Assembly: GCA_013180625.2 (NCBI GenBank)
Contig: SNVD02009802.1
Coordinates: forward strand, 356,139-420,138
DNA: 64,000 nucleotides
Direction: 5' to 3'
Source: Boswellia sacra
Taxonomy: Eukaryota > Streptophyta > Magnoliopsida > Sapindales > Burseraceae
Below are positions 13,167 through 24,865 of this stretch, in pieces. Under the pieces are notes generated by a model, which ran no database searches, was not told the DNA's origin, and worked only from the letters and a program-made list of their open reading frames with translations. Each line of letters opens with the position of its first letter. The first letter of the stretch is position 1. Made by a program: the position numbers and the translations under genes.

Positions 13167-15230
13167 TTATTGACCTTTCTCTAAACCGAAAGTGTCTTCA
13201 ACACCATTCATCACCCTCTTTCTTCGCTCAGCTATCATATGCAGATATGCCTGATAAACAACAAAATAAAAATAAATCGACAAATAAACTTACAATGCAG
13301 TTTTTATTTTTATTTTTTAATTGTTTGTTCTTCGCTTGATGAAAATACTGCATCCACATTCCAGGCTATAAATGATTTCTAAAAATGTGAGAGAACATAA
13401 AATCCACTTTCAGCTAGAAATTATCACTGTATACTAAATAGCTCATAGGCTTCATTGAAACTTAGGCCCTAATTTCTTGACAAAAGGGGCCACGAACCAT
13501 CCTAACAACTTCCTATACATGTCAGATCAAGAAGAAAAGATTATGTCATCACATTTATAGTAGACCGACTGATCAAGTTTTTCTTTATCATGCATTGTTT
13601 AGCCGGTATTTTTCTAATGCATCTAGAGCCTTCAGCCACATTGCTCTAAGCTACATGTTGATCAGTGCTTTGAAAGAAACATTTATCACCAATTAGACAT
13701 CTGCTTACAGCTCCTGACTTATATATTCTAAGATGAAATAAAGTAAAAGAAGAACAGTGTGGGGAGAAGGGGGCAATTGCAAAGGCAGAATGCAACAACA
13801 AGCTGATTAATAGTTCTCATATTGAGGAGATGAAATAAGTCCCTAAACACTTACTGTCTTCATAATTTTGCTAAATTAAGTATAAACCATATAAATTGTA
13901 ATTACACTGGGTTAGGTAACTTATAACAACTGATTAGCAGACTTGAATATGCCAAAGGGAAAAAGGAATGCTCATACCTTGGGATAAGAATACAGAAATA
14001 TGTACCACCATGTGCATACTAACAAGAGTATGACTGTTGTAAATATGAGTGAATGCAAAATTAGCCAGCTACAAGCAATCACTGATACTCCAGTCAATGT
14101 TATCGTCCATGGTTGACACCTAGTGACATAAAGATGAAAAAGGAAACTCAAAACCATGTAATAAAGCAAGCTTAGAAGCAAAAATTATGTTACAATGGGA
14201 ATTTTTGAAGAAGTATATTGATTACGCTATAATCTTTCCAGAAATGCAAGTGGTGAAAGAGCCGTTCCACCCATTTGATTTACACTAAAATATTTTCCTA
14301 AAAAGCTCATTAATAGTTATTATATTGTTTTCAGAGCACAGTTCTATACCAAAATTTCACACCTCAAAATATTTTCCTAGTTTCAATGGTCACTAGTCTT
14401 CAAGCCGGTAGATAATTACTCTGATTAATTGCTAAACTATATGAAATTAAGGAAGAAAACTTCAGATCACAAACAACAATTCCTTCCTCAACAGTAGAAA
14501 AATACCACTGAAAACAAATGGAACGTAATGCAATATATTTCGTGAAAAAAGGGTAGTAAGGCAAACATAAATGAAGGTAAAATTTTACAGAGGATGATTT
14601 GTTCACTCTTGGGCTGTTTAACAGCACCGGAATGGATTTTCACTTTGCCCTCAGTAGAAGAGAGTAGCTATCTACTTATTGCTCCATCTGCTTTCACTAG
14701 ACATCTCTACTGGTACGATTCGATATTGTGAATCAACTAGGATGTATCTGACGGTCCTTAGAAACCTTTCTGTCTCTCTTTTTTTTTTTTTTTTTTGGCA
14801 TGAATCTATCATCATGAACTGTAGCTTCAATGATTAATGTCACGATCAAAATTGAGAATGCAATAAAAACTAAGAAACTCATGAACACTTAATACAGAAA
14901 TGAAAAACGATAGTAGTAGTGAAAAACTAGAAACAGGCGTAGGGTAAAATAGGCTCACCATGAAGGCTTGGTGTCCCAAACAGAATCATACTCGAGAGAG
15001 AGGTAATTGAGGTAGCCATCCATGTCATTGACGATGCCGTTTTCATCCATGAACCTAGACTCTTTTGGGTCACTTGGATTTGCTCCAAAAACTACCTTTT
15101 TGGCACCAAGTCTTGCCATTTTGAGTGTACGCGACGAAACACGAGGCCACACAAGGGAGTTTGAGAGATGGAGTTTTCGTGGTCTCAGGGCACAAGATAA
15201 AGAGAGAGGCAAGAGAGATAGAGTTCCCAT
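13167..15230 (-). CDS. Plastid-targeted DUF6737-type membrane protein, three exons, 165 aa
   Basis: Exons are 15230-14959, 14119-13978 and 13250-13167, with GT-AG introns of 839 and 727 bp. The total of 498 bp stays in frame. The first intron splits a Trp codon, giving WDTKPSW joined to CQPWTITLTG, and the second is in phase 0. I start at MGTLSLLPLSL, which begins a Ser/Arg/Leu-rich transit-peptide-like leader with few acidic residues; an in-frame ATG at 15302 is less likely. Two hydrophobic segments follow in exon 2 (ITLTGVSVIACSWLILHSL and FTTVILLLVCTWWYIFLY). Exon 3 encodes a conserved basic tail with MIAERRKRVMNGVEDTFG. The KPSWCQPW and YPKAY-like signatures match a small cyanobacterial/plastid membrane family of unknown function (DUF6737, from memory). 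A thylakoid or envelope location is inferred. Its 5' flank is duplicated further upstream (see 15397 and 16962). Confidence 0.8.
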
Positions 15231-15396
15231 TTGCGTGGAAAATTTTAAAAAACTGATAATTTTATTTCTTATTTCGATTAGCAAGGCCAAGGTTATACGC
15301 ATTACACAAAGCTTTCTTCTCCACCTTGGAGAAAGGTTTATGGTCTGGTCGCAGGCGTACCAACGACGTAGTTTCGACCTCAGTCATCTCTTATCG

Positions 15397-15742
15397 GATT
15401 GCATTGTGGTCTATGTCGTGTGTCCTATTAGGCAAAGCCTTGTAGTTACTACAGTAAGCTATAAGCTTTGAGAGATGAAATTTAATTTAATTTAATTTAA
15501 CTTTTGAAGAATAATAGACGTAAAATATCATCTCAACCTTATAAAATAATTTTATTCAATAACACAAATTTATGGTATTTTTAATCCCAATTCAGCTATT
15601 TATTTTATTGGGAAAATTAAAAATTGACCTTATTTAGAGGCTTTTTGATAAATAAATCAAATTAAAAAAAATTAGAATGTCATAATCTCATCGACACTCC
15701 ACATTTATGATAAGACTATTTCTTCAGTAAGCTCCACACAGA
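15397..15742. repeat. Direct repeat, copy 1, in the 5' flank of the DUF6737-type gene
   Basis: This ~346-bp stretch starts gattgcattgtggtctatg and ends ccacacaga. It recurs in direct orientation at 16962-17298, with few substitutions and small indels in a (taatt)n run. It begins ~170 bp upstream of the proposed start codon, so it includes promoter-proximal sequence. Confidence 0.9.
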
Positions 15743-16961
15743 CATCCCTTTTGTTAACTTTACCGTTAGATGACGTCATCTTTCCATCTAAATATCGTAC
15801 AATTACTTAAATGCCCTTAAAAAATTCTTAAATTAAATGAGTTATTTTCATGGACCTCCCCTACCTTTTGACTTTATTTCATCAATATGGACCGTTTGCA
15901 TTTTTTCATAAATTTATTCTCTATGTTTTACAAAAGTCATCACAGACATCTCGTGCAATTACTTAAATGCCCTTAAAAAATTCTTAAATTAAATAATTTC
16001 AATTAAAAATTAAATAAAAAATTTCAATAGTAAGCCAACAAGCCAGCAACCCAGAAACGTCTTTTTGTGTGATGATAACATGAAACATAACATAAACGAA
16101 TGAAACTATTCATGTTCATATTATCGTCATTATTCTTAAATTAAATTGTAGTAAATAAAACGAATGAAACTGTCAGGACTACCCCTGAAAAAAATCCGAT
16201 CACTACCACCACAAACCTAAAATTCAAGCTCACACCCCAACTTCAACATCCCGCAAGCCAACAAGCCAGCGACCCAGAAACAAACACCACCACCTCAAGA
16301 ACTCATTTACCGCCACCAACAACAGAAGAACAAAAACAACTCATTGATTAAAATAAATAAAATCATAAAGAAATTAAAACCCATTTCATAAAAAACAATT
16401 TTTAAATTAGAGAGAGAAATGTGGTGTGATTGTTGGGTTAGAGAGAGAAAAGTGGAGGAGGAGGAGGAGGATGATGAAGAAATTGATTTTTGGTTCGAAC
16501 CGCCATGCTACTAGTTTTTTAGTTTATTTTGTGTATTTAGTAGAAGAATAAGAGGTGTAATATAATTATGTTGTTAGTTCAATGTCCAAAAGTTAGTTTG
16601 GCCAGGTGGTTGAGGGCACGTTGGAGTATAAAAAATTTAACTGAAGGGATATCTGTAATGACTTTTGTAAAATATAAGGACTAAATTTATAAAAAAATGC
16701 AAAACGGTTCAACGGTTCATATTGATGAAATACAGTCAAAAGGTTAGGGAGGACCATGACAATAACCCAATTTTAAATATTTAAATGACGATCTTACCCT
16801 TTGAGGTTTAACTTATTTACTAACATTTAACTGGAAAGTTAACGGAAGGGAGGTCTGTGATGACTTTCAAAAAACGTAGGAACAAAATTTATGGAAAAAT
16901 GTAAACGGTCTATATTGATGAAATAAGCTCAAAAGGTAAGGAAGGTATATAACAATAACCC
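15743..16961. mobile_element. Inverted-repeat DNA resembling nested Mutator-like ends
   Basis: Left-hand blocks (15745-15790 and 15838-15960) contain gacctcccctaccttttgac, atttcatcaatatgga and caaaagtcatcacagacatc. They reappear as reverse complements at 16635-16765 and again, more diverged, at 16840-16965. The left side also repeats acttaaatgcccttaaaaaa at 15809 and 15961. This pattern looks like two nested or tandemly broken copies of one long-inverted-repeat family. No transposase or clean target duplication is visible. The middle (16020-16600) has CCA/CAC-rich and GAG-rich patches without a convincing gene. Confidence 0.55.
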
Positions 16962-17298
16962 GATTGCATTGTGATCTATGTCGTGTGTCCTATTAGGCAA
17001 AGCCTTGTAGTTACTACAGTGAGCTATAAGTTTTGAGAAATTTAATTTAATTTAATTTAACTTAACTTTTGAAGAATAATAGACGTAAAATATAATCTCA
17101 ACCTCATAAAATAATTTGATTCAATAATACAAATTTATGGCATTTTTAATCCCAATTCAGCTATTTATTTTATTGGGAAATTAAAAATTGACCTTATTTA
17201 GGGGCTTTTTGATAAATAAATCAAATTTAAAAAAAATTAGAATGTCATAATCTCATCGACACTCCACATTTATGATAAGACTATCTCTTCCACACAGA
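16962..17298. repeat. Direct repeat, copy 2
   Basis: Second copy of the 15397-15742 sequence, offset by 1,565 bp. The homology ends at cacacaga, after which the DNA is unrelated. Confidence 0.9.
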
Positions 17299-19900
17299 TT
17301 TTAGCAAGGAGATTTATCTTTTCAAAGAGTGATACTTAATTCGCTAAATTTGTTATTTATTGATTATCATTTATCGTATATCAAGATGTGCAATATAATT
17401 TTTAATATTTTTAAATAAACGCCTGCTAGTTTTTTTATTTTTATTTAATCACTCGTTCACTGTACAGGATTTGCTGTAACATAGGCCTTATGAAATATAA
17501 GTTCAATCTAAAGACGGAATTCTTGACTTCAGACTGACAAGTGCAATTTGTTCCCTCTCTAATGTCTAAATAATAAATTGAGATCAACATTACCTCTTAC
17601 AAATTCCATACTGAGATAATGAAAAATTAATGTTACAACATGATGATTTCGATATGAAATAATAAAAACCAGAATTTTTGTCTACCTGTGCCAATAAAAT
17701 TTGGCAATACCTATCTTCCAAAGACATCACTTTGGTTTTAGTAGTTCCAAAACTTTTCTCCAATATGTTTTGTCTTCCTCGGTTTTTTCTCCTTCTTATT
17801 GTTAACTGCTTGTGTTGAAAATTTGAGCCCTGATCAGTGTTTTAAGTATATAGTTTGCGCTGTAAGTTGCATTATTTCCTTCAAGTTTTAGTACGCAGAC
17901 AGCATCAATTTCCATATCCTGTAAGACATAAATGTTAAAAAAAATATAAGAATACAAGTTTAATACAATTACTGGATTTCTGTCTCATTTCCACTATGCA
18001 TACCTTTTGAATTGTATAATGTAAATATGCAGATTTTCTGGTGACTGAGAAGAATGAATTCAGACCAGATTAAGATACATCATAAACCAACCTGTTCTGA
18101 TAACAAATTGAAATAGCTGATAAATGATTACCATCCCCCAAACCTTTTTGTTATTAAAACTTCACTTTTAATTTTAGTATAACAGTAGCATTTCCTGGTA
18201 ATGTGTTTTACCGACATAAAAGTTAAACAGTATATGAAAATGAAAGACTTGGGTTCAAGTGGAACCCTACTCCTCAAGCAAGCATATAACTGAATCAGAA
18301 GTCGTGTTTTAACTTCATCTAGACTACACAGAGAAATAATTGGGTAGTTTCTCCTCCCTCACGATTCAATAAATAAACAGAAATACAAAGGCACCACCTT
18401 GCCTCAGTTCCAAACCAACAATTCCAATCCCGTAAACATGTTCCACATTACAAATCACCAACAACTCCAATAGAGAATATCATGTGTAAAACCATCTTTG
18501 GTGATAATCCTAAATCGGTGCTTACACTCTTGAAATATGTCATTAAATTTCTCTTGGTTTTTATAAGTCACATTCTCTATGCTAATACAAAAGAAGCAAA
18601 TGAAAGTGGGATAGAAGGAAGGTTATATATAGACAACTATTCTGTGAACTATATTGATCATGAGAGTAGAAATATAAGATTTATGTTTGTAACTTGTATT
18701 TCAGTTAACTTTATATTACAATTTTCAAGTTACCAGAGACAAAAAGATTAATACATTCTGTTAATTAACAACCATAAACCCATAGTCCAGTGAAAAAAAA
18801 AAGAATTAAAGAGAATCATGAGATACATATTGATCAAACCTTAGATTTGAGCTAGCTGCTGTCAAAATGCAATGTTCAACTGGTCTTTATCTTCAGCATA
18901 AAGTATCTCATTCAAATTATGTGGACATGAGTTACCTTTTCCAGTCATTGTGGTTATGGTTAATGCATTTATTTGTTTTTAAGATAGATGGTTGGGTTGT
19001 GTGTCAAGCCGCAAGGACACAGGGCCATAGGTTATTTTGTCAGAGATGGTAAGTATGAACACATAGAAAAGAGATTATCAAATTAGACACAGCGAGTTTC
19101 CACTATTTTGGTATTTCAATTAGCTGACTATTGCATATAAGTACACTGAATTTTCTACTGATGCATTACTAAGAGAGTTATGATGTTGAGCCATTCTATT
19201 GATACGTAGAAAAGCTTGCAAGTTCAACTTTCAGACATAACCAAATATGACAAAGCAGCTATTTTAGATTTTTTTTTTTTTGAATTTATAAGGATAAGAC
19301 AACTTTACATCCAAAAGAGTAATTCATTGTTCCTGAACATAAATGCAAACTCATATAAATAAAAGGGGTATATTCACCTCAACTCATCCACTCTATCATA
19401 CAAATGCCTGCTTCAGTCTCAAATTAGTCTGTATGAATCACAACTGTGGTTTACACTCCCATGTCAAAGTTTATATTCCTGCAACAACAAGGTTTTACAC
19501 CGAATTAACACTAGCCAACTTTTTCCTCCGAATAAAGGCCCAAATTCTTGAAAAACTAATTACAGTTGTTATTGTTAGGAAAAGAGATCGTACTATAATG
19601 CTCTGCAAAGATATCACATTGGTAGGGTCCCAAATGCAAGCAGATTTTTGCAAACCATAAAGGATTCTCCACGAGCAGTTTCAATTGAAAATTGAAAAGA
19701 GAAAGATTGGTTAAAGCATCAAAAGCTAGTAAGAGCAATAAGTATACAAAATTACAAAAAATTACATAAGTTACTAAACTAAGATAATATTGCAAAACAA
19801 ATTGGTAAACTTATAATTGTATGTACCATTTCTCAATCACATTGTCTATGAGAATAATCACTGGAAGTATTTGTTGACACTCAACAATAAAACTATAATT
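17299..19900. other. Intergenic DNA, no gene seen
   Basis: Several short frames (18482-18751, 18867-19052, 19343-19660) have no recognisable domain and no splice partners that I could join. The composition is like the other non-coding stretches here. Confidence 0.5.
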
Positions 19901-20803
19901 CTATTCATTTTTCCAAGCATACAACAACAGTGAAAAACCAAGACCTTGTAACTGGTAATCTCTAAACCGCTGCGAATAAGACCAGGTCAATATAGAAGGA
20001 TCAAAAATAGACTGGCTCGCCCATAATTTCTCTGCAGAGAGGCAAGTTTGGAACATGAAAACTGCATTGCCCATAGCATTACCAAATAGCCAATTATGAA
20101 CATCCCAAAACACTTCAACTGGGAGCCCATCCACCAGAATGGTGTGGTTACCGCGGAACTTCCACTTCAGTCTCTTGACTTGCATCACCATCTTACTATC
20201 AATGCGGATGACCAGGCAAGGATCCTTAACATCGATAGTGTCACACTCAATTATGACATCATGCATCTGCCCCTTATCGCAAAATTGAGCCTTGGCACCA
20301 TAAAACTTCTTGCCAAAAATGTGCTCTCTCTTGGCAATAAAAACGGCATTTGAATTAACGGGGGCTGTTTCAATCTTCCTGTAGGCTTCCTTTTTCAAAT
20401 CACCAAGAAGCAACACCATTTCTTGGTTATATGTAACAGCTAAATAATAACCCTCTAATGGCTCAGGCCCTGGACCAAATCTAGCATTAGACAAGTCCCA
20501 ATATATGTCAATTTTACTAGAATCTACCTCTAAATTTTTAGAACCTTTTCTCTTGGAGAATAGCCATGGTTTTATTTCAACTTTACAGAGGCATTGATTG
20601 GTGGAATCATCAATTGCAACACTAAGGCCTTGACCCATAAGATTCTTAGTCCATGTAACTGTAATCAAGAAAGAACGGCCTTGTAATCTACATTGATAAA
20701 CACAAGTTACCAAATTTTGAGCAGCTTTTGCAGTACTGGATGATGATGAATCGGCAACTTGAACTCCATTTTCACCAAAACAAGAAGGAAAGTCCCTCAT
20801 CAT
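19901..20803 (-). CDS. DUF868 family protein, 300 aa, single coding exon
   Basis: An intact 300-residue frame starts at ATG 20803, followed by a second Met. It matches the plant DUF868 family across its length, including the N-terminal NLVTCVYQCRLQGRSFLITV, the central YWDLSNARFGPGPEPLEGYY and LLLGDLKKEAYRK, and the C-terminal VDGLPVEVFWDVHNWLF. DUF868 proteins are plant-specific, about 280-330 residues long and of unknown biochemical function; I would not assign one. The start codon lies exactly at the start of an exon, since a probable 131-bp intron in the 5' UTR (20804-20934) ends in ag immediately before ATG. No signal peptide or membrane segment is clear. Its nearest neighbours are more than 4 kb away. 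Confidence 0.93.
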   Translation of the reverse strand: MMRDFPSCFGENGVQVADSSSSSTAKAAQNLVTCVYQCRLQGRSFLITVTWTKNLMGQGLSVAIDDSTNQCLCKVEIKPWLFSKRKGSKNLEVDSSKIDIYWDLSNARFGPGPEPLEGYYLAVTYNQEMVLLLGDLKKEAYRKIETAPVNSNAVFIAKREHIFGKKFYGAKAQFCDKGQMHDVIIECDTIDVKDPCLVIRIDSKMVMQVKRLKWKFRGNHTILVDGLPVEVFWDVHNWLFGNAMGNAVFMFQTCLSAEKLWASQSIFDPSILTWSYSQRFRDYQLQGLGFSLLLYAWKNE

Positions 20804-20934
20804 CTACCAAAAAGTAGAAAATTTCCTTCCTTTCTGGTTCCTCTCTAGTTTTGTTGACTAACAACTTGATACTTTTAACAAAATCAAAAGGATGAACAGA
20901 CTACAAACTTGACATAGAGAGAACAGTCTTCTAC
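20804..20934 (-). other. Probable 5'-UTR intron of the DUF868 gene
   Basis: On the minus strand the donor is gag|gtagaa at 20934 and the acceptor ttggtag|atg ends at 20804. Leader introns ending right at the start codon are common in plants. This is inferred from splice signals only. Confidence 0.5.
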
Positions 20935-20935
20935 C

Positions 20936-23900
20936 TCAGTTGAAGACGAAACAGAGAACCCATCATCCAAATGCTTGAAGATCAGCTTCGGAAGGCTTGC
21001 ATCTGATCTGGGTGTCTGGCTTTCGAAGCTTACAGTCTCATACAATACAAAGTGGACAGCAAAGAGAGACTGAAGTTAGATTTGCTTCACTGTCAGTGTC
21101 TCAGCTATGTGCGTTACGAAAAAGACCAAACAATCCATGGAAAAACAAAGGAATGGAAAGATAATGTTATGGACACAGAGAGGGATGGTCGCTGCAGAAA
21201 GAGAGAACTCAAATCACATTAACGTGGTGAAGTAAAGAGATGGATGGTACTAAATATCAAGAAAAAATTAAAAACTGATTATTAGCTGGAAAAAGGCTGG
21301 TTTTTTATACCACGTCAGACTAAAGAAAATAAAACAAAAGCAAAAGGTCTCTCAATCTCACTCTTTCTCTCACACACATTAAAAAATAAATTTCCCATAT
21401 TATTTTATTACTTCTCTTTTTTCCCTCCATAATTAAAAGAATCATTATGGGGCTTGCCCTTTAACTGACATTACACATGGATTATACCACAACAAAGAAC
21501 AAACCATTGCTTCAAGCCTAAAACGCCCAACTTTTCAAACCTCCCTCGCCGATCGCCATTGAATTTTTTACTTTCCGTATTATGGGTTGTATTTTATCAG
21601 CTTTGCCGAGTGAGACAAATATAATTACGGTGGAAACAATTAGGGGTAGAAAAAGTGGGAGTTCGGTTAATTTGTCGTGCTTTTTGCCACTTGATGCCAG
21701 TAGTGCCGATGCATTATTTTTTTCTGCCATTCCAAGATTTCATTATTTAACATAATTAACTGCAGTGATTGTCGCAATTCTTTATTATGATAAAGAAAAT
21801 ATACTTCATAATTATGAAAATAAAACACCATCATTAGCTATGTGTCCATCAACATCAGTAAAGTTACTAAAGTTTTTTATTTTTTTCCTTTTTGACAAAA
21901 ATTTCAACTATGTACAGTAAAATTAGAAGAAATTTAAGTCGCAGATCACATGTATTAACTCTAAAGCTGAATCGTTTTTATACTCTGAAGTATAATTTAG
22001 AACTCATTCACGTACAGATTGCTGAAGCATTTTTGTCTCTCAGATCGCGAGAATCCCCTTTTCTAGGGTTGAAGAGTCTTTCGTTGTCTGCACACGTTTC
22101 ACGATAATCATGTCTCTCGTGTTAAAGAGAAGATCATGTGGGCAGCTTCATTCATTTTCAGTCAATGCCAATTGCCAAAGGTGAGAGGGCAACGCAACAA
22201 TGGAACGTTTTATTTAATGGACCCGTGTAGCGTGATCCATTAAATTGAAAAGGGTAACTTTCTGATGTTGCAATGGAATTGTAAGTGCAAGTGCAACAAC
22301 ACAAGACAACTTGGCCTCTGCTGCACTCAAATGCGCCATTGATTCGAGCTCATCCTATTATAAAATGAGCCACTTCCGCCGGATGAACTAGCTAAAATTA
22401 TGGGCAAGTGAAAATGAATTGGTGGTCACATGGGGTGAAATTAATTTAATTTTTGAATTCTTTAACTAGGAAAAGTACAAACGCTTTGAGTGAGCATGCG
22501 GCATGCATCGTGGGTGGACCCAATGGGTTGGTTTGGTCCACCACTGGAACAAATTGGGCACCTGCGAATAGTTAGACCACAGAAAAAGGCTATTAGATTT
22601 GACCATATGTGTCATCATCTTCCCTACTGGCTGATTATTCAAGTAAACTTGCTTTCAACAGTTGCCCCACCGAGCGATGGCCAATTCGTTGAACTTGCAC
22701 TGGATTATAAATGGCCCTACTTTCGTAGAGTTAACCAGACAATTGTCTGGATTAGCAGTCAAGCTAAACAGATCAATTTATAAGCGTTTGGTTTAGGTGA
22801 CCTCTTTGCTGGCACTTTTAATTTATGATTACAAGCAAAAACGATAAGCCATATCACTCTACGCATTTGGAACATGTCAATCAATAATATAAGAGACCCA
22901 CGCTTAAACAATGAACTTTGCTTCCAAACATCTCCCAAATCTGGACCTAATCCTCTCGACTTGTGGAATATAAAATGTTTGTGCAATAAGATGTACCACA
23001 TCCTCCTATAAATACAATGTATCTATCCAACTATGTATCTTAACGTAAGTAAACTTCATATTCTTTACAATATATTAGAATTTAGAATATAAGAAGAACA
23101 ATTATCGAATAATAAAACTGTTAAATTTAGATATTAATCCACAATAAAATAGATATATCAGATCATGTAAGGTCATATAGCTGATAAATCTAGACTTTTG
23201 ACCTCTGATTAACTCTTTTAAGGGTTTAGATATAATGGCACAAATTCTTAAAAGCTTATTCCAATGCCCAAAATTCCCAGGCATTGCGGTAATCATCTAA
23301 ATCTGGAACTTTGAGTGCGTCAATCGATCAATGTAATTTTCAGATTAAGCATTAACTGGCGCTGCGTGTGGCCCATCCTAGGCCTGCCCCATTGACTTAA
23401 GAGATAGAACTTTCGGAAATGAGTAACTAACACTTCAGAATTATTCAATCAAATCAAATCATACCCTCAACCTCAACCACTTCCAATATGAAAATCCTAC
23501 TACATGCTTACATGGCGAACATCATTGATGATTACAGGACCCATTGCAGTTCTGGGACCCTGGCAAGCAATTTGAAACCGTAGTGCCAATCCTTTATTAT
23601 ATCATCTATTTTTTATCGGCGAATCCCAATAATATTATTAGGTAGACTTGGTATCCTAACATATCTTTCAAGTAGATCTTCAAAATGTGGGTCTCCTAAT
23701 ACAACCGAGTATTTGTAAATAAACGCATCTGAATGCCAACTAATTTAGAAAGCAAAGAATTTGGATCTTACTGATCCCAGTTACTAAAACCTCTGCGAGT
23801 GAAAAAGTATTAAGTTTTTGAAGGGGAAATATTCTTTAACATTTATAGTTTCTGAAAAATTAAGGATAGTAGCTTTATGACTTTTATCTTTGTTAACAAC

Positions 23901-24117
23901 TACAGTTATAGATACAAAACCACCTCTCATACATCATACACATCTCTCTTCCATGTGCTGAAAGCTCTAAGTCATCTAAGGCACATGACCCACGCTCCTG
24001 CTAATGTAACATCATCTGCCTGCATACATATCATACAGGTCATGTGGGATTTATTATTGACCAACTACATCCTAATCATGTTCTGAGTGTTTGTATGCTG
24101 ATTTTTGTGACTCAAAG
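20936..24117. other. Intergenic DNA, no gene seen
   Basis: It begins with the 5' leader and promoter region of the DUF868 gene, including a pyrimidine-rich ctctcactctttctctcacac stretch near 21360. Several 60-97-residue frames (for example 22490-22783) match nothing I know. Confidence 0.5.
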
Positions 24118-24865
24118 ATGGAAATTTTTGACATGACCTGTGAACACGACACGACACGACATGCGAATTAGTGGGTTTGGATTTGTCTTAATCGTGTTTG
24201 GGTCGTGTTTGGATTGAAATTTTCAACCCGTTTAATAATTGGGTCGTGTTTGGGTTGAGGAATGAACCCAAGGGTAACACGAACCCGTATAACGACACGA
24301 ACACGTATAACGACACGAACTCGTATAATGACACGAACCCATATAATAACACTAATCCGTATAATTACACGAACCCGTTTAATGACCTGTGTAACACGAA
24401 TTATTAATTTGACATGATTAAATTTTAAATATATAAAATTACAAATACAAATAAAAAATTAATTTAAATTTAAACGTGTCTAAAAGCAGTAAAAATAGTG
24501 AAGCTACAGTGACAAACAGTGTACCACAGTATCAAACAGTGCGCCACAGTATATATTCATGTCATAATCGTGTCAAAATATTTAAATATATTAAAGTCAT
24601 ATAAACGTGTTTTAATCGTGTCAAAACATTTAAACGTGTCATAATCGTATTAAATAGGTTGTATTCGTGTCAAACCCGAAAATGACATGTTTACTATTCG
24701 TGTTCGCGTGTCGGGTCATGTTACCTGTTTAATAATCGTGCCGTGTTTGGATTGGTGTTTTTTACACGAATATTAAATAGGTCGTGTTTGGGTTTGATTA
24801 ATTTTCATCGTGTCATAGCTTGACACGACACGAACACGATCCGTCTACCCGTATTACCAACCCTA
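24118..24865. mobile_element. Decayed element with acacgaaccc/gggtcgtgt subterminal repeats
   Basis: The right end reads attaccaaccct(a), whose reverse complement tagggttggtaat resembles the 3' end of the hAT at 44153 (tagggttggcaa). Both sides are packed with gacacgacacgaacacg and gggtcgtgtttggg words in opposite orientation. Positions 24270-24395 hold about six 18-bp units of the type cccgtataacgacacgaa. The left end near 24118 is degraded and I find no certain target duplication, so the hAT assignment is tentative. There is no coding capacity; the repetitive NPYNDT-type frame at 24198-24407 is a by-product. Confidence 0.6.

Noticed and set aside
14955..15302. Longer start for the DUF6737-type protein at 15302
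   Set aside because: The extra residues look like translated leader, and the downstream Met gives a typical transit peptide. The choice is not certain.
16590..16630. Sequence tggccaggtggttgagggc, like the box A of a Ser/Leu tRNA
   Set aside because: No box B or acceptor stem follows at the right distance.
22490..22783. 97-residue frame
   Set aside because: No domain or splice partner was found, and the flanks are non-coding.
24270..24400. 18-bp repeats that could be taken for a CRISPR-like array
   Set aside because: Units are contiguous without unique spacers, and this is a plant transposon.
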